From: a bacterium
Lineage (GTDB): Bacteria > Auribacterota > UBA3054
Direction of reading: 5' to 3'
DNA length: 45,000 nucleotides
Assembly (NCBI GenBank): GCA_017649705.1
Contig: JAGCGH010000030.1
Coordinates: forward strand, 1 to 45,000
Shown piece after piece: positions 25,054 through 34,085 of the stretch. The notes under the pieces are model-generated. The model did not search any database. It was not told where the DNA came from and saw nothing but the letters and a program-made list of their open reading frames with translations. How positions within the stretch are numbered: position 1 is the stretch's first letter; each line of letters starts with the position of its first letter. The translations under genes were made by a program, and so were the position numbers.

Positions 25054-25737
25054 TTAACGATCCTCTTCCCAATTCGCTATCTCAAGGCGGTCCTTGCTCA
25101 GGCGGCAGCGCAGCAGAAGGATCTTCACGCCCGCAGATCTGGCATTGCTGAGCGCCTCGGCGAATTCCGGATCGGTCTCCTTGTTGGGCAGAACTATTTT
25201 CACTTTCGGCATGGCGATGACGAAGGCCAGATAACATGAGAAGCCTGATCCCGCCGCGGCAGCGAGTTCCCTGAGATGCTTTGTCCCCCTGGCGGTGGGC
25301 GCGTCCGGGAAATAGCCGATCCCATCTTTCTCCAGGGTGCAGCCCTTGACTTCCATAAGGATCCTCTCCCTCCCGCGCTCCAAATAAAAGTCGAAGCGGG
25401 AATCTCCGTAGGAATATTCCGGCTTTATTAAAGTCAGGTCCCGGAAGCAGGAGCGGCCGCTCCTGAGCCATTCCTCCGTGACTTTGTTGGGGGCCTGGCT
25501 GTCGATGTTGACGAGCCCCAGCCCCGGCTTGCGGACCGCGACCAGATCGAAGCGGGTCTTGCGTTCCGGTTTGGGGCTTTCTGACAAAACGACCCTGGCG
25601 CCGGGGAGCAAAAGCTCCCGGCAGCGTCCCGTGTTTTTCACATGTACCAGCGTCTCTCCTTTTTCAGTGAGGACATAGGCCTCGAAACGGTTGGGCCTCC
25701 TCAGGAAAACGCCTTCTGATGTATCGGCATACCTCAC
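25054..25737 (-). CDS. sfsA: Sugar fermentation stimulation protein homolog SfsA
   Basis: The 227-residue protein matches SfsA: an N-terminal OB-like part (RRPNRFEAYVL, VHVKNTGRCRELLLPGARVV) and a nuclease-like fold with SRFDFYLE, ILMEVKGCTL, GYFPDAPTARGTKHLREL and FVIAMPKVKIVLPN. SfsA is thought to bind nucleic acid; its exact role is uncertain. The start is a GTG at 25737, which gives the expected N-terminus. No ribosome-binding site is visible; instead a TATAAT ends six bases upstream, so the mRNA is probably leaderless. Confidence 0.9.
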   Translation of the reverse strand: MRYADTSEGVFLRRPNRFEAYVLTEKGETLVHVKNTGRCRELLLPGARVVLSESPKPERKTRFDLVAVRKPGLGLVNIDSQAPNKVTEEWLRSGRSCFRDLTLIKPEYSYGDSRFDFYLERGRERILMEVKGCTLEKDGIGYFPDAPTARGTKHLRELAAAAGSGFSCYLAFVIAMPKVKIVLPNKETDPEFAEALSNARSAGVKILLLRCRLSKDRLEIANWEEDR

Positions 25738-25743
25738 GCTAAA

Positions 25744-25749
25744 ATTATA
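25744..25749 (-). promoter_or_regulatory. -10 box of a probable leaderless sfsA promoter
   Basis: TATAAT on the minus strand is followed by TTTAGC and then the GTG start. A transcript beginning seven bases after the hexamer would start at the initiation codon. The -35 region is a poor match. Confidence 0.5.
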
Positions 25750-25826
25750 GCCGATTCTTCCCTAAAAGGAGCCGCGATCCCTTGTTTCCTGCCCCGGCGA
25801 ACCTCCTAACAAGAAAAGACGCTTTA

Positions 25827-25876
25827 TGGTAAAATGAAATATATTTTGTATTTTTCCCTTTTTAACAAAGGGGAAA
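25827..25876 (+). promoter_or_regulatory. Extended -10 promoter and leader hairpin upstream of tolB
   Basis: TGGTAAAAT (25827-25835) is an extended -10 motif (TGnTAnAAT) with only a weak -35. The leader then contains TTTCCCTTT (25853-25861) facing AAAGGGGAAA (25867-25876), a small hairpin with one bulged base, about 26 bases before the tolB ATG. Confidence 0.45.
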
Positions 25877-25902
25877 CTAAAATTTCAAGCAAGGGACGAC
25901 TT

Positions 25903-27159
25903 ATGAAAAAACTTCTTCTCTTCACTCTGATCGCAGCCTGCGCAACAAGTCTCTTTTCCGAAGAGATAATAACGCCCGGCACCGTCCGCGGGACAGCCCA
26001 GCGCAAAGGGATCCCGATCTACGTTTCCGATTTCCGCGGCGGCGCGGTCTCCATCGCCGACGTGGTCAGGAAAGATCTGAACATCCACGGAGGCTTCACG
26101 GTCCCCAGGATCTCGCAGAGCGACGCCACCACCTTGAACAACGCGGACTACTCCGGAAACGCCATTCATTTCGAGAACTGGCGCAACCTGGGCTGCGCCC
26201 TTATCGGCAAAGGCGAAGTCAGCGGCAGCTCCCTGACCTTCAAGCTCTACAACACCTCCAACGGCTCCGCGGTCATGAACAGGACCTACAACATGGGCTC
26301 CGTCTCCCCCCGCAGGGTGGCCCACGCCATCGCCAACGACATCGTGCAGTACGTCCTGAAGGAAAAAGGCTTCTTCCAGTCCAGGCTGCTCTTCGCCTCC
26401 GGCAGAGGCAGGGCGAAGAACATCGTCATGACCGACATCCTGGGCGGCGACAGGAAGAATCTGACTTCCGGCGCGGACCTCAACACTTTCCCGGACTGGT
26501 TTCCCGATCACAAGAACATTCTCTTCACCAGCTACCGCGACAACAGGGCCGTCATCTACAAGCTTGATCTGACCACCGGACGTACCCAGAAACTTCTGGC
26601 CATGCCCGGCATGAACACCTCCGGCGCCATTTCCCCGGACGGCAGGCAGCTGGCAGCCATCCTGGACAAGGACGGCTTCCCCGAACTTTACACCTACGCC
26701 CTTTCCGGCGGCAGCCACAAACGCTTGAGCAGAGGCCGGGAAAACGAATCCTCCCCTGCCTGGTCCCCGGACAGCAGCCAGATCGTTTTCTCCTGCGACG
26801 AAGGAAAGACTCCCCAGATCTACATCATGAGCGCTTCCGGCGGCGGCAAGAAAAGGATCTGCCGCAACGTCTCCCGCTACTGCACCTCCCCCGCCTGGTC
26901 CCCGGACGGCAAGAAGATCGCCTTCGTGGCCCAGATCGGCGCCAACTATGAGATCTGCGTCTGCAACCTCTCCTCCGGAAACTCCGTCAACGTGACCAAC
27001 AACCCCAGCAACGACGAGTTCCCCTGCTGGGCCGCCGACTCCCGCCACATCGTCTTCTCCCGCGGGGGCTCCAACATCATGATCGTCGACAGCGAGACCG
27101 GCAAGGAATCCACCCTCACCTCCGGCGGCTCCGACACCGCCCCGGCTTTGGAACCATGA
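25903..27159 (+). CDS. tolB: Tol-Pal system beta-propeller protein TolB
   Basis: The 418-residue protein has a signal peptide (MKKLLLFTLIAACATSLFSE), an N-terminal TolB domain (about 22-150, GIPIYVSDFRGG and GCALIGKGEVSGSSLTFKLY) and a six-bladed propeller with repeated ISPDGRQLA, WSPDSSQIVF, WSPDGKKIAF and WAADSRHIVF. TolB links Pal and the Tol machinery in the periplasm during outer-membrane constriction. The ATG at 25903 follows GGGA by seven bases; an in-frame ATG at 25834 lies in the promoter and is rejected. tolQRA and pal are not in the window. Its stop overlaps the next start as ATGA. Confidence 0.92.
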   Translation: MKKLLLFTLIAACATSLFSEEIITPGTVRGTAQRKGIPIYVSDFRGGAVSIADVVRKDLNIHGGFTVPRISQSDATTLNNADYSGNAIHFENWRNLGCALIGKGEVSGSSLTFKLYNTSNGSAVMNRTYNMGSVSPRRVAHAIANDIVQYVLKEKGFFQSRLLFASGRGRAKNIVMTDILGGDRKNLTSGADLNTFPDWFPDHKNILFTSYRDNRAVIYKLDLTTGRTQKLLAMPGMNTSGAISPDGRQLAAILDKDGFPELYTYALSGGSHKRLSRGRENESSPAWSPDSSQIVFSCDEGKTPQIYIMSASGGGKKRICRNVSRYCTSPAWSPDGKKIAFVAQIGANYEICVCNLSSGNSVNVTNNPSNDEFPCWAADSRHIVFSRGGSNIMIVDSETGKESTLTSGGSDTAPALEP

Positions 27160-28073
27160 CGGGCATCCCCGACATAACGGCCGTAGGCTCCATAGCGCTG
27201 GATACGGTAACGACCCATTACGGCACCCACGAGAACTGCCTGGGCGGCTCGGCTGTCTATTTTTCCATAAGCGCCTCCTTCCAGGCCAAGGTGGGCTTGA
27301 TCGGCGTGGCGGGCGACGATTTCCCCAAGACGCACATAGAGCTTTTGAGATCCCGGGGCATCGACCTGGACGGGCTGGAAATAGTCAAAGGCGCCAAGAC
27401 TTTCCGCTGGGCCGGCTCCTACATGAACGACGTGAACGCCGCGGACACCCACTGCACCATGCTCAACGTCTTCGCGACCTTCGATCCCAAGATCCCGGAA
27501 AATTACAAGAAGGCCCCCAACCTTTTCCTGGCCAACATACTTCCCTCGCTGCAGCTGAAGGTCATCGATGAAATGGAGCCCGGCTGCTACAAAGTCTGCG
27601 ACACGATGAACTTTTACATCAACGCCGCCAGGGACGAGCTGGAGAAAGTTTTCCGCGAAGTCAACGTTATCGTGATGAACGACGGCGAGGCCAGGATGTT
27701 CACTGACTGCCAGAATCTCATCACCGCGGGCAAGACCATCATGAACAGGTTCAACCCCGAATACCTGCTTCTGAAAAAAGGCGAGCACGGATCATTGGTC
27801 TTCGGGCGCGAGGGCTTTATCAAAGCCGTCCCCGCCTTCCCCACGGAAAAAGTAGTCGACCCCACCGGCGCCGGCGATTCCTTCGCTGGCGGCGTCATGG
27901 GCTTCATCGCCCGCAACGGCAGGCTCACCAACGAGAACGTCACGGAAGCGGTCCGCTACGGCACCGCCATGGGTTCCTTTTTGGTCACGGCTTTCTCCAT
28001 CGACGCTTTCCGCGACCTTTCCCTTAACAAAATAGAAGAGCGCGTGGAGGCTCTTCGTTTCCTTTCCAAATAA
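27156..28073 (+). CDS. PfkB-family carbohydrate kinase
   Basis: The 305-residue ribokinase-like enzyme phosphorylates a sugar or nucleoside using ATP. It has an N-terminal GGSAVYFSISASFQAKVGLI (PfkB motif 1 region) and the C-terminal signature DPTGAGDSFAGG (235-246) with catalytic Asp241. MNDGEARMF and LLKKGEHGSLVF are typical internal motifs. The substrate cannot be told from motifs. It is translationally coupled to tolB by an ATGA overlap and is one base from the next gene, so the trio is an operon. Confidence 0.9.
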   Translation: MTGIPDITAVGSIALDTVTTHYGTHENCLGGSAVYFSISASFQAKVGLIGVAGDDFPKTHIELLRSRGIDLDGLEIVKGAKTFRWAGSYMNDVNAADTHCTMLNVFATFDPKIPENYKKAPNLFLANILPSLQLKVIDEMEPGCYKVCDTMNFYINAARDELEKVFREVNVIVMNDGEARMFTDCQNLITAGKTIMNRFNPEYLLLKKGEHGSLVFGREGFIKAVPAFPTEKVVDPTGAGDSFAGGVMGFIARNGRLTNENVTEAVRYGTAMGSFLVTAFSIDAFRDLSLNKIEERVEALRFLSK

Positions 28074-28074
28074 A

Positions 28075-28629
28075 ATGAGCAAAAGAATTCTGATGGCGCT
28101 GGCCGACGGCAGCGAAGAGATCGAGACCATAACCCCCATCGACCTCCTGAAAAGAGCCGGAGCCGATCTCATCATCGCCTCTCCCAAGGGCGGAATGGTC
28201 TACTTGGCCCACGGAGTGAAAATGATAAGCGAGATCTCCTTCGACGAACTGGAGGAGGAATCCTTCAACATGATCATATTGCCGGGAGGCCTTCCCGGCG
28301 CTTACAATCTCAGGGATTCCCTGCCATTGGACCGCATCCTGAGAAAGCACATGGCCAAAGGCCTTCCCGTGGCCGCCATCTGCGCCTCCCCGGCCTTCGT
28401 TTTGGCCCACAAGGGACTTATCAAGGGATATCTCGCCACCGCGTACCCGGGGTGCGAGGAAGGCTACTTCGACGTCAAGTGGCAGATCGGCAAAAAAGTC
28501 GTGGTGGACCGCAACCTCATAACCGCCAACGGCCCGGGAGCCGCCTATCCCTTCGCCTTGGAGATCATAAAAACTCTGTTCAGCCCGGAGCTGCGACAGC
28601 GTCTGTCTCAGGATACGATGTTTGAATGA
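28075..28629 (+). CDS. DJ-1/PfpI/YajL-family protein
   Basis: The 184-residue protein has the DJ-1 flavodoxin-like fold: MALADGSEEIETITPIDLLK with the conserved Glu, IILPGGLPGAYNL and AAICASPAFVLAHKGL with the nucleophile elbow Cys at 103. DJ-1 relatives are reported chaperones, glyoxalases or deglycases; which applies here is unknown. It is one base after the PfkB kinase and 28 bases before glnN. Confidence 0.9.
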   Translation: MSKRILMALADGSEEIETITPIDLLKRAGADLIIASPKGGMVYLAHGVKMISEISFDELEEESFNMIILPGGLPGAYNLRDSLPLDRILRKHMAKGLPVAAICASPAFVLAHKGLIKGYLATAYPGCEEGYFDVKWQIGKKVVVDRNLITANGPGAAYPFALEIIKTLFSPELRQRLSQDTMFE

Positions 28630-28657
28630 ATTTTTTAATATCACTTGAGCGAAACAC

Positions 28658-30844
28658 ATGAGCAGCCTTAGATTCCAAGCCGTCCGCGCCTCCTATAAAA
28701 AGAAACCCATCCCCGTGGAAGTCCCCGGGAAACTCCCCTCCGATTATTTCGGCGAGCTGGTCTTCACCAGGAAAAAAATGAAACAGTACCTGGACAAGGA
28801 GATCTATGAATCGCTCATCGAATGCATAGACAATGGCAAGCCCTTGAGCTCCGCCGTGGCCGACAAAGTGGCTTCCGGCATGAAGAAATGGGCGCTCCAG
28901 CACGGAGCAACCCACATTACCCACTGGTTCCAGCCGCTGACAGACACCACCGCCGAAAAGCACGACTCTTTCCTGGAGTACGACGGCAAAGGCGGCATGA
29001 TCGAAGTCTTCGACGGCAAAGTGCTGACCCAGCAGGAGCCGGACGCCTCCAGCTTCCCCAACGGCGGCATAAGAGCCACCTTCGAAGCCAGGGGTTACAC
29101 CGCCTGGGATCCCACCTCCCCCGTCTTCATTCAGGGCGACACCCTCTGCATCCCGACGGTCTTCCTGGCTTACACGGGAGAGGCCCTGGACTACAAGACG
29201 CCGCTGAAAAAATCCCTGAAAGCCCTGACGGAAGCCGCGCTCCCCATCTGCCGTCTTTTCGACAAGCGCGTGGGAAAAGTTACGGCCTTCCTCGGCTGGG
29301 AGCAGGAATTTTTCCTGGTGGACGAGGAGCTTTTCGCGGCCCGCACCGACCTGACTCTTGCGGGGCGCACCCTCATGGGGCACGAATCCTCCAAGAGCCA
29401 GCAGCTGGACGACCATTACCTGGGTTCCATTCCCCCCAGGGTCGTGAATTTCATGCGGGAGCTGGAGATCGCCGCTTACAAGCTCGGCATTCCCCTTAAG
29501 ACCAGGCACAACGAAGTGGCGCCCAACCAGTTTGAGATCGCCCCCATCTACGGGGAGATGAACCTCAGCAACGACCAGAACCAGCTGATCATGAACCTCA
29601 TGAACTCCGTGGCCAAGAAGCACGGCTTCGTCGTATTGCTGCACGAGAAGCCTTTCGCCGGCATCAACGGAAGCGGCAAGCACAACAACTGGTCCTTGGG
29701 CACCGACACCGGCACCCAGCTCTTTGCTCCCGGCAAAGACCCCCTGGGCAACCTGCAGTTTTTGACCTTCCTCATCAACACCTTGGTGGCTGTGAAGCGC
29801 TACAACGGCCTTTTGAAGGCTTCCATAGCTTCCTCTACCAACGCGCACCGTCTCGGGGCCAGCGAGGCTCCTCCGGCCGTTATTTCGGTGTTCCTGGGGC
29901 AGGCCATGACCGGCATATTGAAAAAGATCCTCGAAGTCCCCTCCGACACCCCCATCGAGATCGCCGGCAAGAAGGGCCGCAAACTGGGCCTGGTGGAGAT
30001 CCCGGAGATCCTAGTCGACAACACGGACCGCAACAGGACCAGCCCCTTTGCCTTCACCGGAAACCGCTTCGAGTTCCGGGCCGTGGGCTCCTCGGCCAAC
30101 TGCGCCGGCGCCCTGACCACCCTCAACGCCGCCGTGGCGGACCAGCTCGCCTCCTTCTACGCCGACCTGAAAGCCGCTCTCTCCGCCGGCAAGAAGCTTA
30201 ATATTGTCGTCATGGATCTCCTGAAACCAATGATCAAAGAGACCATAGACACCATCTGCTTCGACGGCAACGGCTACACCAGCGAATGGCAGAAGGAAGC
30301 CAAAAAGAGAGGCCTCGACACGGAAACGGTCGTGCCGAAGATGTTCTCCGCCTTCACCAAAAAGGACGCGGTGGAAATGTTCGCCAGAACCGGAGTCTAT
30401 ACGGAAAAAGAGCTGGTGGCCCGCAACGAAGTCAAATGGGAGACCTACGTCAAGAAAGTCCAGATAGAAGCCCGGGTCTTGGGACGCATGGCCACCAACC
30501 ATGTCATCCCGGCCGCCTTGGAATACAAGACCAGGCTGCTGCGTTCCGTAGAGCTCTCCAAGGAGATCTTCCCCAAGGAATACCTGAAGCAGTCGGCCCC
30601 CGAGATCGAGCTGGCGAAGGAGGCCTCCTCTCTCATCGCGGAGATCAGGAAAAAAGTGGACGCCCTCATCGAGCAGAGAAAATCCGCCAACGTCATAGAG
30701 GACATCTACAAGAAAGCCCTCGCCTACCACGAGGTGGCCGAATCCATCGAAGATATCAGGAAACCCATCGACCGCCTGGAGGAGATCGTGGACAACGAGC
30801 TATGGCCGCTGCCGAAGTACAGGGAGCTGCTCTTCATCAACTGA
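28658..30844 (+). CDS. glnN: Type III glutamine synthetase GlnN
   Basis: The 728-residue enzyme makes glutamine from glutamate, ammonia and ATP. It belongs to the large GSIII family found mainly in Bacteroidota, cyanobacteria and PVC-type bacteria. Typical parts are the N-terminal SDYFGELVFTRKKMKQYL, LGWEQEFFLVDEELF (metal-binding Glu), KTRHNEVAPNQFEIAPIYGE, HEKPFAGINGSGKHNNWSLG, SSTNAHRLGASEAPPA and NRFEFRAVGSSANCA. The length fits GSIII (about 700-730) and excludes the shorter GSI or GSII. A strong terminator follows. The ribosome-binding site is weak (GAG about nine bases before the ATG). Confidence 0.96.
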   Translation: MSSLRFQAVRASYKKKPIPVEVPGKLPSDYFGELVFTRKKMKQYLDKEIYESLIECIDNGKPLSSAVADKVASGMKKWALQHGATHITHWFQPLTDTTAEKHDSFLEYDGKGGMIEVFDGKVLTQQEPDASSFPNGGIRATFEARGYTAWDPTSPVFIQGDTLCIPTVFLAYTGEALDYKTPLKKSLKALTEAALPICRLFDKRVGKVTAFLGWEQEFFLVDEELFAARTDLTLAGRTLMGHESSKSQQLDDHYLGSIPPRVVNFMRELEIAAYKLGIPLKTRHNEVAPNQFEIAPIYGEMNLSNDQNQLIMNLMNSVAKKHGFVVLLHEKPFAGINGSGKHNNWSLGTDTGTQLFAPGKDPLGNLQFLTFLINTLVAVKRYNGLLKASIASSTNAHRLGASEAPPAVISVFLGQAMTGILKKILEVPSDTPIEIAGKKGRKLGLVEIPEILVDNTDRNRTSPFAFTGNRFEFRAVGSSANCAGALTTLNAAVADQLASFYADLKAALSAGKKLNIVVMDLLKPMIKETIDTICFDGNGYTSEWQKEAKKRGLDTETVVPKMFSAFTKKDAVEMFARTGVYTEKELVARNEVKWETYVKKVQIEARVLGRMATNHVIPAALEYKTRLLRSVELSKEIFPKEYLKQSAPEIELAKEASSLIAEIRKKVDALIEQRKSANVIEDIYKKALAYHEVAESIEDIRKPIDRLEEIVDNELWPLPKYRELLFIN

Positions 30845-30864
30845 CGCCTCTCCCCTTCCCATGG

Positions 30865-30894
30865 AAAGCCCGCTGCGAAAGCGGGCTTTTTTTT
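30865..30894 (+). terminator. Rho-independent terminator after glnN
   Basis: AAAGCCCGCT (30865-30874) and AGCGGGCTTT (30880-30889) form a 10-bp stem with loop GCGAA, followed by a run of T residues. Confidence 0.93.
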
Positions 30895-30945
30895 GCCCTC
30901 CGGCCGCGGGAAAACGGGGAACTGTAAAAAATCACGGGCGGATTA

Positions 30946-30954
30946 TGGTAAAAT
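30946..30954 (+). promoter_or_regulatory. Extended -10 promoter of hom
   Basis: TGGTAAAAT matches TGnTAnAAT and lies 22 bases before the hom ATG, so the leader would be about 16 bases. It shares TTATGGTAAAAT with the tolB promoter. Confidence 0.5.
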
Positions 30955-30976
30955 AATAAATACCCCTTTTTTAAAC

Positions 30977-32281
30977 ATGAAGAAGCAAACCATAAACATA
31001 GGCCTGATTGGCTGCGGCGTCGTGGGAACCGGCGTCGCCAACAACCTCTTGAACATCGAGAGCGCGCGGAGAAATCTGCCCTGCGAAATCCGTTTGAAGA
31101 AGATCGCCGATCTTTATCCTTTCAAGGAAAGGCCTTACAAGATACCCTTCGATCTTTTCACCACCAACGCGGACGAGCTTTTGGACGATCCCGAGATAGA
31201 CATCATAGTCGAGCTGATCGGCGGATGCGGCTTCGCCCTGAAGGTCATCAAAGACGCGCTGATGAGGAAGAAAAGCGTGGTGACCGCCAATAAGGCCCTT
31301 CTGGCCGAATACGGCCCCTACCTGGCGTCCCTGGCGAAGCAGAACGAAGTGGACCTCTATTACGAAGCCGCGGTCTGCGGCGGCATTCCTGTCATTAAGG
31401 CCGTAAGGGAAGGCCTGGCCTGCGATTCGATCGCAAATTTCCGGGGCATCGTCAACGGGACCTGCAACTACGTCCTGACCCGCATGGGCAAAGACGGCAT
31501 GGCTTTCGACGACGCCGTCAAGGCCGCCCAGCAGAACGGCTACGCCGAGGCCGATCCCACCTTCGACCTCATGGGCAAAGACTCCCTGCACAAGCTGGTC
31601 CTTTTGATGGCCAACTGCTTCGGACAGTGGATCAAGCCGGAATCCGTCTACACGGAGGGCATCATGGGGCTCGACCAGACCGACATCCGCTGCGCCGGTG
31701 AGCTGGGCTACGACATCAAGCTTCTGGCCTGGGCCAGGGCCAAGGACGGCAAGCTGGAATGCATGGTCGCTCCCACCCTCATCAACAAAAACAGCATGCT
31801 CTCCGGAGTGACGGACGCCTACAACGCCGTGGAGATCAACGGATCCCCCATCGGCCGCACGCTCTATTACGGCGAGGGCGCCGGCATGAACGCCACCTCC
31901 AGCGCGGTCACAGCGGACATCATAGACATCGCCCGCAACATCTACTCCGGTTCCGTCGGCCGTGTGCCCGTTTTCGCCCTGAAGCCGGACGAGCTTGAGC
32001 TTGTGCCGGCCCCGGAAATGGAAATGCGCTATTATCTCCGCTGGAAGACCGACGACCGCCCCGGCGTCATCTCCGCGCTTTCGCAAGTGCTGACGGAAAG
32101 GGAGATCGGCATCAGCTCCGTTATTTTGCACGAATTCGCCAAAGCCCAGCCTTATTCTATTGTGACCTTCATGACCAGGGAGACCACGGAAGCGCGCATG
32201 AAGGATTCCATCGCGGCTCTGAACAAATTGAACTGCATCCAATCCAAGACCGTGATGCTGAGGGTGGAGTCGGGCTTCTGA
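30977..32281 (+). CDS. hom: Homoserine dehydrogenase
   Basis: The 434-residue enzyme reduces aspartate semialdehyde to homoserine for threonine and methionine synthesis. It has the NAD(P)-binding motif GLIGCGVVGTGVANNLL (9-25), VTANKALLAEYG, YEAAVCGGIPVIKAVREGL, FRGIVNGTCNYVLTRM and AQQNGYAEADPTFDLMGKD. A C-terminal ACT domain (about 350-434, DDRPGVISALSQVLTEREIG) suggests feedback control by threonine. The ATG at 30977 was chosen because the family starts just before the nucleotide motif; a longer frame from 30893 would include the promoter. No ribosome-binding site is obvious in its short leader. Confidence 0.95.
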   Translation: MKKQTINIGLIGCGVVGTGVANNLLNIESARRNLPCEIRLKKIADLYPFKERPYKIPFDLFTTNADELLDDPEIDIIVELIGGCGFALKVIKDALMRKKSVVTANKALLAEYGPYLASLAKQNEVDLYYEAAVCGGIPVIKAVREGLACDSIANFRGIVNGTCNYVLTRMGKDGMAFDDAVKAAQQNGYAEADPTFDLMGKDSLHKLVLLMANCFGQWIKPESVYTEGIMGLDQTDIRCAGELGYDIKLLAWARAKDGKLECMVAPTLINKNSMLSGVTDAYNAVEINGSPIGRTLYYGEGAGMNATSSAVTADIIDIARNIYSGSVGRVPVFALKPDELELVPAPEMEMRYYLRWKTDDRPGVISALSQVLTEREIGISSVILHEFAKAQPYSIVTFMTRETTEARMKDSIAALNKLNCIQSKTVMLRVESGF

Positions 32282-32323
32282 TTCTTTTGACTGTTCTTTT
32301 TTTCTTTTAATCTTAACCAAATA

Positions 32324-32339
32324 GTTAGTCATAACTAAC
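32324..32339. promoter_or_regulatory. Palindrome upstream of the methyltransferase gene (possible operator)
   Basis: GTTAGT-CATA-ACTAAC is a 6-bp inverted repeat with a four-base spacer, five bases before the ATG at 32345. It could bind a dimeric regulator or form a small hairpin over the start region. There is no ribosome-binding site between it and the ATG. Confidence 0.4.
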
Positions 32340-32344
32340 CAATT

Positions 32345-32968
32345 ATGGAATTCATAACAAGACTGATGAACCAAACCAGGATGCCCGAAGGGCGGCTTGG
32401 AAAAATAATGATCGCTATGATGAACTTCGGTCACGCCCCGCTGTTTAACTGGGGAGTTAAAAAGCTTCCGGATATCGATTTCAAAAAAATACTCGATCTG
32501 GGCTGCGGTGGCGGAAGAAACATCTCCAAACTAGCGAAAGCATACAGAAATTCAAAGCTGAAAGGAATTGATCTCTCCCCTCTTTGCGTGGAAGCAGCGA
32601 GCAAATATAACCGAAAGTTAATAGAAACTGAGAGAATGAAAATCGAGTGCGGAGACGTCGTAACGTTATCGGAAAAAGAAAAAGACTACGATCTGGTCAC
32701 GGCTATCGAAACGATCTATTTCTGGGAGGACCTGCAGCATTGTTTTGAGAATATCCGCGAATGTATGAAGGAAGAAGGTGTGATCCTTATAGTCAACGAA
32801 CTTGACGGGAACGCCCCATCGTCAGAAAAATATGAAAAGATAATAAAGGGACTGAAAGCATACCGGGCAGAGAAAATAGAAGAATACTTGCTAAGAGCCG
32901 GTTTCAAGAACATAGAGACGTTTCGCCGAGAAAGTCCTTCCTGGATCGCCGTAACGGCGAGAAAATAA
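32345..32968 (+). CDS. Class I SAM-dependent methyltransferase, likely acquired
   Basis: The 207-residue protein has a Rossmann methyltransferase core: motif I ILDLGCGGGRN, LKGIDLSPLCVEAA (acidic loop), MKIECGDVVTLSEKEKDYDL, then YDLVTAIETIYFWEDL and CMKEEGVILIVNELDG. The substrate is unknown; it resembles the small-molecule or UbiE-like group. Its base composition is visibly AT-richer than its neighbours, with codons such as AAA, ATA, AGA and GAA common, and the 63-bp upstream gap is also AT-rich. This suggests transfer from a low-GC source such as a Firmicute. It follows hom on the same strand and is convergent with the next operon. Confidence 0.88.
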   Translation: MEFITRLMNQTRMPEGRLGKIMIAMMNFGHAPLFNWGVKKLPDIDFKKILDLGCGGGRNISKLAKAYRNSKLKGIDLSPLCVEAASKYNRKLIETERMKIECGDVVTLSEKEKDYDLVTAIETIYFWEDLQHCFENIRECMKEEGVILIVNELDGNAPSSEKYEKIIKGLKAYRAEKIEEYLLRAGFKNIETFRRESPSWIAVTARK

Positions 32969-32993
32969 GAAAGTCGGAGAAAACCGCTCTCTT

Positions 32994-34082
32994 TCAGAAT
33001 TCTTTCTCCGCTTTGAGGGGCCCGTACAGCGGGCCGCCGTCCACGGTTATTTTAAGCTTCGCCCCCGCGGGAGGCGTTTTCAGGGAAACGCCGGTCACCC
33101 AGTTGGTGAAGGTGGCGTAAGGGAAATAGCCTTTCACAAAATCGCCCAGGGAGCGCTTTTCTTCCGCGATGGTTTCTCCGTCCTTTGTAAGCACGATGGA
33201 TGCCTCCAACTTCGAGGGGTCGTTCTGCAGCGTCACGTGCTCAGATTGCCTCCAGTAGCAGGGCTCGAGGTCGTAATCCCTCTTGTACATGTAATACCTT
33301 TCCCCGCCGTCATAGCGGAAATAGAGCATCACGTCCGAGAGGGCTTTGTTCGTGGGGTTCTCCCTCGTTTCTATCTCAGCCGTGAGCGGGCGGAAGACGT
33401 CGATTGGCTCGATCTCCTCAGGGCTTTCCGCGGTGTTGCCGGAATTGTAGAACATGTAGGTGTAGCCGTCTTTTACGTAGCGGATCCTGACGGTGAGGTT
33501 AACGTCGTCGTCCCAGACTTCGTCCGTCTGGGTGTTGGTGGTCCTGAAAGCTTTCGCCATCCTTTCCCGGTAGGCGTCGTCGTGATATGAGAGGATGTCG
33601 TTCCAGCGCCTCAGATTCGCTTCCCTGATGGCGCTCTGGTTGTGCCATAGGGTTATGTTGACGTTCTCGCCGGGCAGCCTCAAAGACTCAAAGGCCTCGC
33701 GGCTGGGATAATTGTGCTTGGAGATGAAGGTCCCTTTGAAGAAGGAAGGGATCTTGAAGCGGCCAACGTTGTTGGTGTCGGCGTACATTTCCCCGGAATA
33801 GAACTGCTTTTCCCCTATGGCGATGATCAAAGGAACTATGGAGGCGGGATCTCCGCCGGGCTGGCTGTAAAACGCCGCGTACCTGGGGAGTCCCAGTTTT
33901 TTCCCCATGAGGAGATACCTGTTGGTCGCCGGGAGATCAAGTACGTTCTGATCTTCAACCGCCTTTATGCTGACCGGGCGCGGCATCGCGCGCCAGGATG
34001 ATTCGGAAGTGTTCTCTTTTTTGCAGGAGCATAGGATCAGCGCGCAGACAACGAAAAGCAACGTGACGTTTAAAATTCTCAT
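32994..34082 (-). CDS. Lipoprotein of unknown function
   Basis: The 362-residue product has a lipoprotein signal with the lipobox LCSC, giving Cys20. The mature protein is rich in aromatic and charged residues and looks beta-rich (for example VNLTVRIRYVKDGYTYMFYN, DVMLYFRYDGGERYYMYKRD). I recognise no family. It is the last gene of the minus-strand Gld-type operon, three bases after its neighbour, so it may act with that transporter at the outer or inner membrane. Confidence 0.7.
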   Translation of the reverse strand: MRILNVTLLFVVCALILCSCKKENTSESSWRAMPRPVSIKAVEDQNVLDLPATNRYLLMGKKLGLPRYAAFYSQPGGDPASIVPLIIAIGEKQFYSGEMYADTNNVGRFKIPSFFKGTFISKHNYPSREAFESLRLPGENVNITLWHNQSAIREANLRRWNDILSYHDDAYRERMAKAFRTTNTQTDEVWDDDVNLTVRIRYVKDGYTYMFYNSGNTAESPEEIEPIDVFRPLTAEIETRENPTNKALSDVMLYFRYDGGERYYMYKRDYDLEPCYWRQSEHVTLQNDPSKLEASIVLTKDGETIAEEKRSLGDFVKGYFPYATFTNWVTGVSLKTPPAGAKLKITVDGGPLYGPLKAEKEF

Positions 34083-34085
34083 GTT

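Noticed and set aside
32969..32995. GAAAG...CTTTC hairpin between the methyltransferase and the lipoprotein gene
   Set aside because: The stem is short with an internal loop, overlaps the lipoprotein stop codon and lacks a clean T-run, so I did not call a terminator.
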